A DNA stretch of 64,000 nt from JAUVDZ01 sp042568205 (GCA_042568205.1 JBHPJE010000005.1:1-64000); one strand, 5' to 3'; shown: positions 7,338-15,754, numbered from the stretch's first letter. Numbers and translations are program-made. Notes: generated by a model not told the origin, from the sequence alone.

Positions 7338-7997
7338 ATGAATAAAAAAGTAGTTAAAATTTCATGGCCAATCTTTATTCTTCAGCTTTGCATTGTAGCT
7401 TCGATGCTGATTGTTGGCTTTCTTCTGTGGGATCAGCTTCCTGAGATGATGCCATCTCATTGGAATATCAATGGCGAAATTGATTCATATATGGATAAAA
7501 CTACTTGGATTTGGATATTCCCTGGCATAACCATGTTGATGGTATTGATGTTTCCATTTTTAAGTAGAATCGATCCTAAAAAAGAAAAATATGAATTATT
7601 TAGACGCCCTTGGCTAATTTTGCAAATGGTTTTTGTTGGATTTTTCGCATACATATACTTTGTTTCATTATATTTAACATTAAATCCAAGTGTTCCAATT
7701 ACAGGATTTATTTTTGGAGGAATGGGAGTGATGTTCGTTTTAATTGGAAATTATTTAGGCAAAGTGCGCCAAAACTGGTTCATGGGTATTCGAACCCCAT
7801 GGACTTTAGACAACGAAGAAGTCTGGAATAAAACACAACGATTAGCAGGATGGCTGTTTTTAACAGCAGGATTAGTGGTCTTCGCAGAAGCCTTTATTCA
7901 ATGGCAAGTGGCTTGGGTGATGGGTGTGGTAATTGGTATTGCAGTGGTTGTTCCGGTTGTTTATTCGTATTTTTTGCATAGGAAACTCACGAAATAA
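7338..7997 (+). CDS. sdpI: SdpI/DUF1648-family membrane protein
   Basis: This 219-residue protein has about six membrane spans. It opens with a DUF1648-type segment (LWDQLPEMMPSHWNINGEID, typical P-x-H-W-N-x-x-G-x-x-D pattern) and continues with the SdpI end, including GNYLGKVRQNWFMGIRTPWT and LDNEEVWNKTQRLAG. In Bacillus, SdpI gives immunity to the SdpC killing factor and sequesters SdpR at the membrane. Here it starts one base after the sdpR stop, so the two are translationally linked. Function as toxin immunity is inferred from the family. Confidence 0.85.
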   Translation: MNKKVVKISWPIFILQLCIVASMLIVGFLLWDQLPEMMPSHWNINGEIDSYMDKTTWIWIFPGITMLMVLMFPFLSRIDPKKEKYELFRRPWLILQMVFVGFFAYIYFVSLYLTLNPSVPITGFIFGGMGVMFVLIGNYLGKVRQNWFMGIRTPWTLDNEEVWNKTQRLAGWLFLTAGLVVFAEAFIQWQVAWVMGVVIGIAVVVPVVYSYFLHRKLTK

Positions 7998-8015
7998 GTC
8001 CCCACCTTTTATGCA

Positions 8016-8048
8016 TGATACCTGTTATTGTGATGAAAACAGGTATCA
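8016..8048 (+). terminator. hairpin at the end of the sdpR-sdpI operon
   Basis: TGATACCTGTT / AACAGGTATCA, 11 base pairs with an 11-base loop, 19 bases after the sdpI stop. There is no T run, so it may act as a transcript-end hairpin rather than a classical terminator. Confidence 0.45.
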
Positions 8049-8063
8049 CGAAATAGAAAAGAA

Positions 8064-8090
8064 CCCCCGGCACGTCAGACGTGCCGGGGG
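8064..8090 (-). terminator. GC-rich terminator of the 8115-8528 gene
   Basis: CCCCCGGCACGT / ACGTGCCGGGGG pair with a 3-base loop. On the minus strand it is followed by TTCTTTTC, 25 bases after the stop of the GC-rich gene. Confidence 0.8.
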
Positions 8091-8114
8091 CTTTGGGGTG
8101 AAGCGGAGGAGAGA

Positions 8115-8528
8115 TCAGACGAGGAGGCTCAGGAGCCCCTCGCCCTTGTTGCTGGCGTAGAGATACGCCACGCGACAGAGGATGTAGAGGAAGGAGATGG
8201 CCGCGGCAGATCCGAAGATGAGCTCTTCGCTCTCCCGAACGCGAGGGCGGGTGCGGTAGTAGATCATGAGGCTGAGACCCGCAACGAGACCGACGATGAA
8301 CACAATGTCATAGTCGAGCCAGGTGAAGAAGTCGTAGACCCAGACCAGGTTGCCCGGGAAGAACCCGAGAACGAACCACGCGCCGAGAACGATCAGGGAG
8401 GACTTGAGAATCTCCCAACCCTCGAGGTCGCGCCACGCTCGCACCAGGGTGACCCTGAATACGAAGATGGGAACGAGGAGAGTGAGGAAGATACCCCAGC
8501 CATTGTTGAACAGGTAGAAGTCTCTCAT
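8115..8528 (-). CDS. GC-rich small membrane protein
   Basis: The 137-residue protein has four likely membrane spans (about residues 8-27, 42-60, 72-90 and 105-125) with short basic loops such as RTRPRVRES. No family is recognised. It ends in TGA. Codon use is clearly GC-rich, unlike its neighbours. It has a strong Shine-Dalgarno (GGAGAAAGGA, about 8-10 bases before ATG 8528), its own AT-rich promoter (8608-8636), a leader hairpin (8549-8566) immediately before the Shine-Dalgarno, and a GC-rich terminator. It is thus a self-contained unit, one of seven GC-rich genes in the window. Confidence 0.7.
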   Translation of the reverse strand: MRDFYLFNNGWGIFLTLLVPIFVFRVTLVRAWRDLEGWEILKSSLIVLGAWFVLGFFPGNLVWVYDFFTWLDYDIVFIVGLVAGLSLMIYYRTRPRVRESEELIFGSAAAISFLYILCRVAYLYASNKGEGLLSLLV

Positions 8529-8607
8529 ATCTCTGTGTCCTTTCTCCTTCGTCCGCTTCGGACGAAAGAAACCGAGTTGTCAAAACCGATGTCTTTACTG
8601 GAGAATA

Positions 8608-8636
8608 AATTTAACATATTTTATATGTTTTGTCAA
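8608..8636 (-). promoter_or_regulatory. promoter with an inverted repeat in its spacer
   Basis: On the minus strand, TTGACA (8631-8636), 17 bases, TAAATT (8608-8613). The spacer is almost entirely AACATAT-AAA-ATATGTT (8613-8629), a 7-base inverted repeat that looks like a repressor site. A leader hairpin TTCGTCCG / CGGACGAA follows at 8549-8567. Confidence 0.6.
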
Positions 8637-8717
8637 GTATATTAAGAACTTGTTTTACCTTTACTTTAAGCCGTTTTTTCATGTAAAATTTGCAGGCGTA
8701 CAAACCTCTCCTTCAAA

Positions 8718-9305
8718 ATGACAAAAAAACCAAGAAATAAAGGTTTTCTGCTGGTAGAAGCAATGATTTCTATCACGATTTTATTGATGGTTTCTGCAAC
8801 TGCAATCACTCTTTTAATATATGCGAATCATGCAATCCGATTTAATGCTCACAGTTTAGAAGCGAGTTGGATCGCACAGGAAGGCATCAACGGAGTCCGT
8901 GGCCTTCGAGACACAAATTGGATTAGATATAGTTATGATAAAGAAGCATGCTGGGATGCAATTTCAGATGCCTGCGATGGAACAAGAATGCTCCCAGGAG
9001 TTTATCGTCTTGAAACTTCGCTTACTGATCCCCCGCAACTCATTTTAGCATCAGCCCAAATTGATCTTGAAAATCAAACCCTTGCCAGCAATGACGACTA
9101 TCGAATCTATAAAGATGAAACTGATGGCAGTCTTTCACATGACTCAACAGATGAAGAAACAATCTATTATCGCTCTGTTGAAATTATACAAAATACAGGC
9201 GATAGAATTGACGCAACAGTGACTGTTGCATGGCTTGAATCAAATAACAAACAAAAGACAATTCAATTACCAATAATTTTAACAAACTACCAACTTGAAG
9301 AGTAA
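8718..9305 (+). CDS. type IV prepilin-like protein
   Basis: The N-terminus KPRNKGFLLVEAMISITILL is a class III (type IV pilin) signal: a short basic leader, cleavage after Gly, and Glu at position +5 of the mature protein, followed by the hydrophobic assembly helix. The 195-residue protein has two cysteines close together (EACWDAISDACDG) that may form a disulfide. It is the first gene of a four-gene run (8718-12073) with overlapping ends. Such sets usually encode minor pseudopilins that prime a pilus or a type II secretion-like fibre. The prepilin peptidase and assembly ATPase are not in this window. Confidence 0.8.
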   Translation: MTKKPRNKGFLLVEAMISITILLMVSATAITLLIYANHAIRFNAHSLEASWIAQEGINGVRGLRDTNWIRYSYDKEACWDAISDACDGTRMLPGVYRLETSLTDPPQLILASAQIDLENQTLASNDDYRIYKDETDGSLSHDSTDEETIYYRSVEIIQNTGDRIDATVTVAWLESNNKQKTIQLPIILTNYQLEE

Positions 9306-9777
9306 AATCCGAAATATTGCAATGATCATTATTGCGCTTGCCCTAGCGATATTTTTTATTGTGATTATGATTTTTCGAAATTCTTTGAGTGAGCTGGGCA
9401 AAGATCCTTCTGTAAATTTTCTAAATCTAGATGCTAGCTATCGAACCGCGCAAATCATCAATCTGAATAAAAATAGAAATGGTGAGGATTGTTGGAATCA
9501 GATGAATCCTCATATAGATTGCGTTGAAAATGGCGCGATTGTTGAAGGTTCATATATCCTTAGAGGAATCGACCAAAAATGGCTGGAGAAAGCTGAAAAC
9601 TTTGAGCTCGATTCAGATTATGTAAGAGCGGTTTTACATGGATTTAAGGAAATCGATCGAACTTATAATCAAAAAATTCACATTACATATCCGGACGAAA
9701 ACGAGATGCACGTGAGTTTAGAAACTTGGAATGACAGAGGCGAAAAAGAGCAGCTAGAAATCACTTTAACCAAATAG
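9295..9777 (+). CDS. prepilin-operon protein with one membrane span
   Basis: The gene overlaps the upstream stop by 11 bases, starting at TTG 9295; an ATG at 9322 is an alternative that would keep the membrane segment. The 160-residue protein has an N-terminal span (MIIIALALAIFFIVIMIF) but no clear Gly-Phe-x-x-x-Glu prepilin motif, and two cysteines in DCWNQMNPHIDC. Its length and its place between prepilin genes suggest a pseudopilin-like subunit or an assembly partner. The overlap suggests translational coupling. Confidence 0.65.
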   Translation: MKSKIRNIAMIIIALALAIFFIVIMIFRNSLSELGKDPSVNFLNLDASYRTAQIINLNKNRNGEDCWNQMNPHIDCVENGAIVEGSYILRGIDQKWLEKAENFELDSDYVRAVLHGFKEIDRTYNQKIHITYPDENEMHVSLETWNDRGEKEQLEITLTK

Positions 9778-9786
9778 TAAAGTCGA

Positions 9787-10779
9787 ATGAGAAATTTAAA
9801 ACAACAAAAGGGATTTACCTTAGTAGAGCTGATCATAACAGTGACGATATTTAGTGTATTTATGCTTAGCCTTGTTACTTTGACAATCGATTTGTATCGT
9901 AATTCACGCAGAATCCAGCTGCAGGAGCAGCTTTATCAGGATATGCGTGCAATGATGCGCCAGGTTACTATTTTGATTGAAGACAATGCGATTGATTATG
10001 AAGAGTATTATAGAGCTTCAGTTGAAGATGAAGAGTTGGCAAATTTATATGGAAGTGGAGCATATGTTTATGGTGATTATGGATCTCAATTTTATAATTT
10101 TGGATCTGATGGTGCGCCAGGAGTTTTATGTAATGATGGGACGCCAGCTAATTCCGATTGTGTAATTGATAGAACAACTCTTGATAGAAATACAGGTCAA
10201 AATCCTGCTGATGCGGACCCTATTAATGCCAATGCTTTTTGTGGAGGTATTGATCAAACAGCATGTTTGACTTCAGACCAGGACCAGCTTTATTTAATAA
10301 ATGATCGAGGTGATCGTAAGCAGATTTTGGCTTTGGAAGAAGTTGAAAGAGTGATAGATGGTGTAGTTGAGACTGAAACTGTGCTGTCCACCTTATGGCT
10401 TACCGGAAGGGATTCTGATGGTGATGACTTAACTGATATTTGGGATTATGCTGATGAATTTCTTATATTTGGAAATCCTTTGGATGAACTTAATACAGCA
10501 AAAGACGAAAGTTCAGTATATGATGGATTTATTCCAATCAGTCCATTAAGGACGAATATTACAAACTTGAAGTTCCACATCGCACCTCTTGAGGATCCGT
10601 ATAAAGCTTTTGGAGAAGCTGATCCTGCAACTGGAACCCTTGTGCAACCGCACGTAACAGTTGTGATGACTGCCCAGCCTTCAAAGGCTGAGCTTACAAA
10701 TTATCTCGGACCAATCCCAACAAAAACCTTACAAACTACTATATATTCTGACATAAAAAATGATGTTCGAAGCTATTAG
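9787..10779 (+). CDS. type IV prepilin-like protein (PulJ/PilW-like size)
   Basis: The N-terminus QQKGFTLVELIITVTIFSVF is a textbook type IV prepilin motif with Glu+5. The 330-residue protein is large for a pilin and has an extended Asp/Gly-rich head with several cysteines (VLCNDG, NSDCV, FCGG, TACLT). Large pilin-like proteins at this operon position are usually tip minor pilins of the PilW/PulJ type. A segment at about residues 205-215 (GRDSDGDDLTDIWDYAD) resembles a calcium-binding D-x-D-x-D loop. It lies 9 bases after the preceding gene. Confidence 0.8.
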   Translation: MRNLKQQKGFTLVELIITVTIFSVFMLSLVTLTIDLYRNSRRIQLQEQLYQDMRAMMRQVTILIEDNAIDYEEYYRASVEDEELANLYGSGAYVYGDYGSQFYNFGSDGAPGVLCNDGTPANSDCVIDRTTLDRNTGQNPADADPINANAFCGGIDQTACLTSDQDQLYLINDRGDRKQILALEEVERVIDGVVETETVLSTLWLTGRDSDGDDLTDIWDYADEFLIFGNPLDELNTAKDESSVYDGFIPISPLRTNITNLKFHIAPLEDPYKAFGEADPATGTLVQPHVTVVMTAQPSKAELTNYLGPIPTKTLQTTIYSDIKNDVRSY

Positions 10780-12073
10780 GTCGCGATTGCGGCTTCCTAA
10801 AATGCAAAAACGCAAAGGCATGACAATGATCATGATGCTTATCTTTGTGCCAATAATCCTGATTGTTGCTGCTTCATATGTTGAACCAATCATCCGATCA
10901 TTCCGCGCTGCTGTTAACGATCAAAAAACACTATTAGCAAAATCAGTTGCTGACTCAATGTTCGAAATAGCATTATGGGAAAGCCGTGGAGGCGGAACCG
11001 GAAGTGTGACAAGCGGATGCATCTGCGATTCACCACCCTGCGATGAACCAGATAGTACTGCTAGTAATTGCAATAGCTTAGGCATCGATTTTGGCTTCGG
11101 GCAGGCAACAGGCGCTTGGTATGTTTTTGGGACACCGGAGGTGGACTCAGATCATTTAATAGTTGAAGGAAGCAATGAGTGGTATACAGTGCCATCGCTG
11201 GGAAGCGGTGATGCAGGTGGAGATTATTGCTCGACTGCGGAGCCAGTGATTGATGAGGATATGTTGAGGAACGCTTTGAATGGATTGGTTGGGGAAGCAA
11301 ACGAAGATGTAATTGATGATGTTTTTGACTGGCCCTGCCACTGGAATAAAATCCGCGAAGGTGAAAGCGTTGTGATTCCGCTATTTATAGAAGATAGTGC
11401 AGGTGTGGTTTCGAATCCTGCGGATCTTGGAATGGATAGATTTGAATTAAGGTTTAGGGCTGCGTGTGATCCTGATGATCTAGATGCAATGCCTGATTAT
11501 GCAAACTCAATATGTCATGAAGGGCAGAGATATGTGGTTGAGGGGGATGATGGGCAAACTGATACAGTGATAGTGTTGTGGGAGATAGTTGGGGATGAGG
11601 TTGATGCTAGTGATGTACCGACTGGGAATAAGATAATATTGGGGCCGTATACGGGAACTAATATATTCCTTCAATCACAAATATTTAATGGGATTATAAA
11701 TAACTATAGAGGACCCCCAAATTTAAATATTAAAGATAGTTCGCCTACAACGGACAATGATAAGAAACACACAGAAACAATAATTCAGCATTTAAATTTT
11801 ATTCAACCGCATTTATATTCACATCTTCAAATGAATCGCCCATACCTAAATCTTTTAGTAGTTCACACTCTTCGTGAAGATGGTAATCCAGACAGAGTAA
11901 TTCCATATCTCGAATATCAGTTTAAAGCAACTTTAGACTCTTCAGACTCCCCTATTTCAAGCACTTCTAAGGTGGTTAGAGTGGATGTTATGGTCAATGG
12001 AGGTTACAGTGAAACATTAGAGAAAACTATCGCCTTACCTAAGCCAATTTCGGGGTTTGTAATATCTCAATAA
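10760..12073 (+). CDS. pilin-like protein with degenerate prepilin motif (PilX/PulK position)
   Basis: The gene starts inside the end of the previous one (20-base overlap). After a basic leader the sequence KRKGMTMIMMLIFVPIILIV has the Gly before a hydrophobic helix expected for a prepilin, but no Glu at +5. Pseudopilins lacking Glu+5 (GspK/PilX-like) often cap the fibre tip. The 437-residue head is Cys-containing and acidic (CICDSPPCDEPD) and has another Asp-rich stretch. It closes the four-gene operon; a new promoter begins 6 bases after its stop. Confidence 0.7.
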   Translation: MMFEAIRSRLRLPKMQKRKGMTMIMMLIFVPIILIVAASYVEPIIRSFRAAVNDQKTLLAKSVADSMFEIALWESRGGGTGSVTSGCICDSPPCDEPDSTASNCNSLGIDFGFGQATGAWYVFGTPEVDSDHLIVEGSNEWYTVPSLGSGDAGGDYCSTAEPVIDEDMLRNALNGLVGEANEDVIDDVFDWPCHWNKIREGESVVIPLFIEDSAGVVSNPADLGMDRFELRFRAACDPDDLDAMPDYANSICHEGQRYVVEGDDGQTDTVIVLWEIVGDEVDASDVPTGNKIILGPYTGTNIFLQSQIFNGIINNYRGPPNLNIKDSSPTTDNDKKHTETIIQHLNFIQPHLYSHLQMNRPYLNLLVVHTLREDGNPDRVIPYLEYQFKATLDSSDSPISSTSKVVRVDVMVNGGYSETLEKTIALPKPISGFVISQ

Positions 12074-12078
12074 TCTAC

Positions 12079-12106
12079 TTGACAATTTGGCTAATTATGA
12101 TACAAT
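12079..12106 (+). promoter_or_regulatory. promoter of the Cys-rich surface protein gene
   Basis: TTGACA (12079-12084), 16 bases, TACAAT (12101-12106). It gives a leader of about 185 bases before ATG 12300. Confidence 0.7.
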
Positions 12107-12116
12107 AATCCTCTTT

Positions 12117-12282
12117 ATCAATTCAGGCTTTTTTTGTCGACAAACTCTATTTTTGTAGATAACAATGGCTTGAATTGTCAACTGTTCATTGACAATTCAA
12201 TTAACGAAAACATCAGTCTTCCGTCAAAGGCTGATTAATGATATCTGAAAGAAAAACCCAAAGCTTCATCCCGCAGGGATGG
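12117..12282 (+). promoter_or_regulatory. structured 5' leader with alternative hairpins
   Basis: TTGAATTGTCAA (12170-12181) and TTGACAATTCAA (12189-12200) form a perfect 12-base-pair hairpin with a 7-base loop. An earlier site, CAATTCAGGC near 12118-12127, can instead pair with GGCTTGAATTG (12167-12177). A second stem is ATCAGTCTT (12211-12219) / AAGGCTGAT (12227-12235), and a third, CATCCC-GCA-GGGATG, lies about 15 bases before the ribosome binding site. Alternative pairing suggests conditional control, but the paired DNA could equally be an operator. Confidence 0.5.
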
Positions 12283-12299
12283 GGAAAGGATTTTGAATC

Positions 12300-14876
12300 A
12301 TGCGTAAAATCACGATTACCCTCATGGCCATCCTGATGATGGCAGTAACTTCCACTCCTGCTCTCGCCTCGATCGATGAGTGCGAGACTGAAGACTGCGT
12401 GCCGGCTATGTCCGACACAGCACTCGAATTCCTGGCCTCCGACGGAACCCTCAAGGGTTCTGTGACCTATGGCAGTGGTGCAGGAACTGTCTCCTCTAAA
12501 GATGGTTACTCTGTCATCGCGCGTACCAGCAACACAGATGTTGCTGTCGTGAACGTTGCTGGCAATGGCACGTATTGCACCCTCAACGTCGGCTCCCCCA
12601 AGTACTCCACCGTGCTCAATGGCCATGTCTATGTGGTTAACTCTGGTGGCGACGAGGTGATTGAAGCAGACATGAACTGCAACAATCGTATCACGATCGC
12701 GGTGGGCAACAGTCCGCTTGGCATCACCACGGACGGTGTGTACCTCTACGTGGTGAACCAGCTCGATGGAAATCTCACTCGAATCGACCCCGTCACTCAC
12801 GCAGCTACTCCCCTCGACATCGGCGTAACTCAGCCTTTCGTTGACCAGCTTGCTGCTGTATGCTACAACCCTGTAGTAGACGCGCTCTACGTGTCAACGG
12901 CCTGGGGCTTCAAGGAAATTCTACTTCCCGGCCTCAGTACCAACGACTGGGTACAGGGAACCTCCATGACCGACATCAAGTGCAACGACACGCACGTACT
13001 GATCGGAACCAGCATGGCCGGTAACGCTTACCTGGTTCCCGTGGCCAACTTCAGCAACGCCGCTCCCTTGGGAACCCTCGGCCCCCGATCGGTGGCCCTC
13101 GGCCCCAACGACGCCTTTGTTTCACGTGGAACAGTCGACGGCATCGAGAAGTTCAACATGTCCGGCACCTCGCAGGGCATGATCGCCTCGACCCTCTACT
13201 GGTCCATCAGCTACCTCGCCCCCACGGCTTCCCCTCCGGTCTGCCCCAACGGCACCATGGAAGGCACCGAGGAGTGCGACGGCAGCGACTTCGGCATCGA
13301 GACCTGCCTGACGCAGAATTTCGACGGCGGCAGCCTCAGCTGTACCGGCACCTGTACGATCGACACCTCCGGGTGCACGTATACGTGCGGCAACAACGTG
13401 GCTGCTCCGACCGAGGAGTGCGATGGCACGGACCACAAGGGTCAGGACTGTACGACTCTGGGTCTGGGTTTCACGGGTGGCACGCTTGCGTGCTCCGGCT
13501 GTTCGTTCGACACGAGCGGCTGCACCGTGGCTCCTACCTGCAACGACGGCAATGTCGACGCTGGTGAAGACTGCGACGGAGCGAATCTCGACGGCGCTAC
13601 TTGTCAGTCCGAGGGCTACTTCGGTGGCACTCTGGCCTGCACCGGCGCCTGCGCGTTCGACTTTTCCGGCTGCACGAACTGCGGCAACGGCACTGCCGAC
13701 GCCAGTGAGGACTGCGATGGCGCAGACCTCAACAACAACGAGTGCACGGATCTCGGCTTTGACAGCGGCACGCTCGCGTGCAACGTATCCTGCACTTTTG
13801 ACACTGGCAGCTGCGTTCTCAACAGCTGCGGCAACAGTTTGATCGATAACGGCGAGACGTGCGACGATGGCAACAACATGAGCAGTGACGGCTGCTCGAA
13901 CGTTTGCCAAACTGAGCCTGGGTATGAGTGCTCCGGCACCCCCAGCGTCTGCACGCTCATCTGCGGCAACAACACCGTCGACACTGGTGAAGAGTGTGAC
14001 GGTGACAATCTCAACGGCGCCACATGCGCTGACTTCGGTGGCGAGGGCAACCTGACCTGTAAGTCGGACTGTACTCTCGACACCAGCAGCTGCCTGGCGT
14101 GCAACGACCCGCAGATCGTGTACGACATCACGATCAACGACATCGATCAGGAACAGCTCAATGGGCACAACGCCACGCTGTTCGCCAACAACCTCGGTGA
14201 TCTCACTGAAGCTGACGGCGACCGCATCACCTGTGGCGACTTCGAAGTCGCAGGCGAGACGGTTCCGAGCGTGGTCGTGAGCCTGAATCCCGGTGAGTAC
14301 AAGCTTGTGCGCATCTCGGGCAACGGCTCCACTGCCAACTGCATGGTCTTCACGAAGGCCTCCGACGCCAAGTTGTATGTCAACATCTCGGATCCCAAAA
14401 AGACCCGACTGGAAGGCAGCGACGACGGATACGGCCTCATCTGCGTTCACGCGGGCGAGGACATGCAGTTCGAGATCGACGGGCTCCTCCTCGGAACCCT
14501 GGGTACGGCCCTGTCGTACCAGTACCTCACGTACAATCCGGAAGCCAAGGTGAATGGCAACTGGGCCGAAATCTACGTGAGCACTGATGGCGTCAAGCTC
14601 ATCGAGCTCGAAGATCCCACCAATCGCTCCGGCGATCTCTTCGTGGCCTCCTTCACCAACGGCCCGAAGTATGTCAACCTCGACGCGAAAGGCGACCTGT
14701 CGGAAATCGGCCGCCTGCCCGTCGACCCGCCCGAAGGATGTTGCTCAACCGGCAAAACCGGCGCAACTCCCCCCTACATTCCCCTCGGTCTTGTATTCCT
14801 CTTCCTTCTGTACGGCCTGTGGCGTTCGCGCCGCCGGTCCCTGCAGATGCAGAGGATCAAGAAGCGTGATCGCTAG
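12300..14876 (+). CDS. Cys-rich repeat surface protein with MYXO-CTERM-like tail
   Basis: The 858-residue protein has a Sec signal peptide (ends TPALAS), then about 270 residues resembling a YVTN-type beta-propeller (VYVVNSGGDEVIEAD, VYLYVVNQLDGNLTRID). Six Cys-rich units follow from about residue 315, with ExCDGxxL-x-C and CDDGN motifs: the Myxococcus-type disulfide repeat also called DUF4215. A beta-rich domain comes next (about 600-800). The C-terminus is CCST, a short spacer with Pro, one hydrophobic span (about 830-845) and RSRRRS, the layout of a MYXO-CTERM sorting signal. AAAGGA lies 9 bases before ATG 12300. The gene is strongly GC-rich and has its own promoter, structured leader and terminator. 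A paralogue is at 46314-49001. Surface anchoring is inferred; no sorting protease is seen in the window. Confidence 0.8.
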   Translation: MRKITITLMAILMMAVTSTPALASIDECETEDCVPAMSDTALEFLASDGTLKGSVTYGSGAGTVSSKDGYSVIARTSNTDVAVVNVAGNGTYCTLNVGSPKYSTVLNGHVYVVNSGGDEVIEADMNCNNRITIAVGNSPLGITTDGVYLYVVNQLDGNLTRIDPVTHAATPLDIGVTQPFVDQLAAVCYNPVVDALYVSTAWGFKEILLPGLSTNDWVQGTSMTDIKCNDTHVLIGTSMAGNAYLVPVANFSNAAPLGTLGPRSVALGPNDAFVSRGTVDGIEKFNMSGTSQGMIASTLYWSISYLAPTASPPVCPNGTMEGTEECDGSDFGIETCLTQNFDGGSLSCTGTCTIDTSGCTYTCGNNVAAPTEECDGTDHKGQDCTTLGLGFTGGTLACSGCSFDTSGCTVAPTCNDGNVDAGEDCDGANLDGATCQSEGYFGGTLACTGACAFDFSGCTNCGNGTADASEDCDGADLNNNECTDLGFDSGTLACNVSCTFDTGSCVLNSCGNSLIDNGETCDDGNNMSSDGCSNVCQTEPGYECSGTPSVCTLICGNNTVDTGEECDGDNLNGATCADFGGEGNLTCKSDCTLDTSSCLACNDPQIVYDITINDIDQEQLNGHNATLFANNLGDLTEADGDRITCGDFEVAGETVPSVVVSLNPGEYKLVRISGNGSTANCMVFTKASDAKLYVNISDPKKTRLEGSDDGYGLICVHAGEDMQFEIDGLLLGTLGTALSYQYLTYNPEAKVNGNWAEIYVSTDGVKLIELEDPTNRSGDLFVASFTNGPKYVNLDAKGDLSEIGRLPVDPPEGCCSTGKTGATPPYIPLGLVFLFLLYGLWRSRRRSLQMQRIKKRDR

Positions 14877-14915
14877 TCCCCTCCAAGGGTGACTGACGAT
14901 CCAATCCCACCTTTT

Positions 14916-14954
14916 AACCCCCGGCCTGCAACATGCAAGCCGGGGGTTTTTTCG
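14916..14954 (+). terminator. GC-rich intrinsic terminator
   Basis: ACCCCCGGC / GCCGGGGGT with an inner TGCA-ACA-TGCA stem, then TTTTTTC. It is almost identical to the terminator at 15681-15715. Confidence 0.9.
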
Positions 14955-15068
14955 TATATAAAATTACTTAGATTGAATTTTATTCAATTGTTGTTTAAAA
15001 TAAAACAACACTAAATGCTTTACAAAAACCAACTTAATTATTATTTTAACTTCCTAACCAGAAAAATT

Positions 15069-15350
15069 ATGAATATTGCAGACTTCTTAAAAGCTATGAA
15101 AAATAGCCAAATCACGGGTGAATTTGACCTAAGTGATCATAAAGATGAATTGATGGACCGCGATTTTGAGGGAACTACTTTCAAAGATTGCGTAATCACT
15201 GGTGGAGACTTTGCTTCATCAGGATTCAATAACTGTACTTTTGAAAACGTGACATTCGATGGGAGTGCTCTGGTTGGAGTTACTTTCCAAGGATGCACAA
15301 TGAACAATCTCGCATTTACGCAAACACAAACTGACTTTTCAATAAGTTAG
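15069..15350 (+). CDS. pentapeptide-repeat protein
   Basis: I start at ATG 15069 (MNIADFLKAMKNSQITGEFD), which drops an unlikely AT-rich leader from the longer ORF at 15015. The 93-residue protein has tandem A(D/N)LxX-like units: FEGTTFKDCVITGGDFASSG, FNNCTFENVTFDGSALVGV, TFQGCTMNNLAFTQT. These fold as a short right-handed quadrilateral beta-helix. Known members include gyrase-protecting proteins, but most have no known role. It is AT-rich, has no Shine-Dalgarno, and stops 18 bases before a GC-rich gene that may be co-transcribed. Confidence 0.75.
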   Translation: MNIADFLKAMKNSQITGEFDLSDHKDELMDRDFEGTTFKDCVITGGDFASSGFNNCTFENVTFDGSALVGVTFQGCTMNNLAFTQTQTDFSIS

Positions 15351-15368
15351 TTGAAAGGAGAAAACCGA

Positions 15369-15638
15369 ATGAGTACTTGGACTGGATGGCGCAGTAAGCA
15401 TGGCTTTCAAGAAAATGTCAAAGATGAGGGGATGTGGATGCATCTCTTGATCGCCCCACCGGACGAACCCAATCCACGAGCCAACCATGTTCACGTCAAG
15501 ATCCTGAAGGTGGTCATGCGTGCCAAGCGCTGGAACTACACCCTCTGCAGTGTGAAAGTGGAAGGGAACCGCATTCACAGCCGTCGTGACTTCATCCAGC
15601 GCATCAACGCCTGCACTGACCTCAATCTCTCCTACTAA
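15369..15638 (+). CDS. GC-rich small basic protein of unknown function
   Basis: ATG 15369 follows a good Shine-Dalgarno (AAAGGAG, 15354-15360, 8 bases away). The 89-residue product is soluble, rich in Trp, His, Arg and Lys (MSTWTGWRSKHGFQENVKDE), without signal peptide or membrane span. No family is recognised. Its GC-rich codon use contrasts with the AT-rich pentapeptide-repeat gene 18 bases upstream. There is no room for a separate promoter outside that gene, and a GC-rich terminator follows. Confidence 0.6.
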   Translation: MSTWTGWRSKHGFQENVKDEGMWMHLLIAPPDEPNPRANHVHVKILKVVMRAKRWNYTLCSVKVEGNRIHSRRDFIQRINACTDLNLSY

Positions 15639-15680
15639 TTAGCACATACCCTCCTCGGAGCAGTTCTCGCTTAAAACCAG

Positions 15681-15715
15681 CCCCCGGCTTGCAACATGCA
15701 GGTCGGGGGTTTTTT
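15681..15715 (+). terminator. GC-rich intrinsic terminator
   Basis: CCCCCGGC / GTCGGGGG around the same inner TGCAACATGCA as at 14916-14954, then TTTTTTC. The two copies differ at three positions. Confidence 0.9.
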
Positions 15716-15727
15716 CATATCCCGACG

Positions 15728-15754
15728 AAAGGACTTTCCTGAGGAAAGTCCTTT
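15728..15754. terminator. perfect hairpin
   Basis: AAAGGACTTTCC-TGA-GGAAAGTCCTTT, 12 base pairs. No T run follows on either strand, so its role is unclear; a processing or transcript-end hairpin is possible. Confidence 0.4.

Noticed and set aside
13122..14450. Long minus-strand ORF (442 codons) opposite the Cys-rich gene
   Set aside because: It is an Ala/Val-rich shadow produced by GC-rich codons on the other strand, with no start signal or known domain. The same holds for 47625-48818 and 12213-12800.
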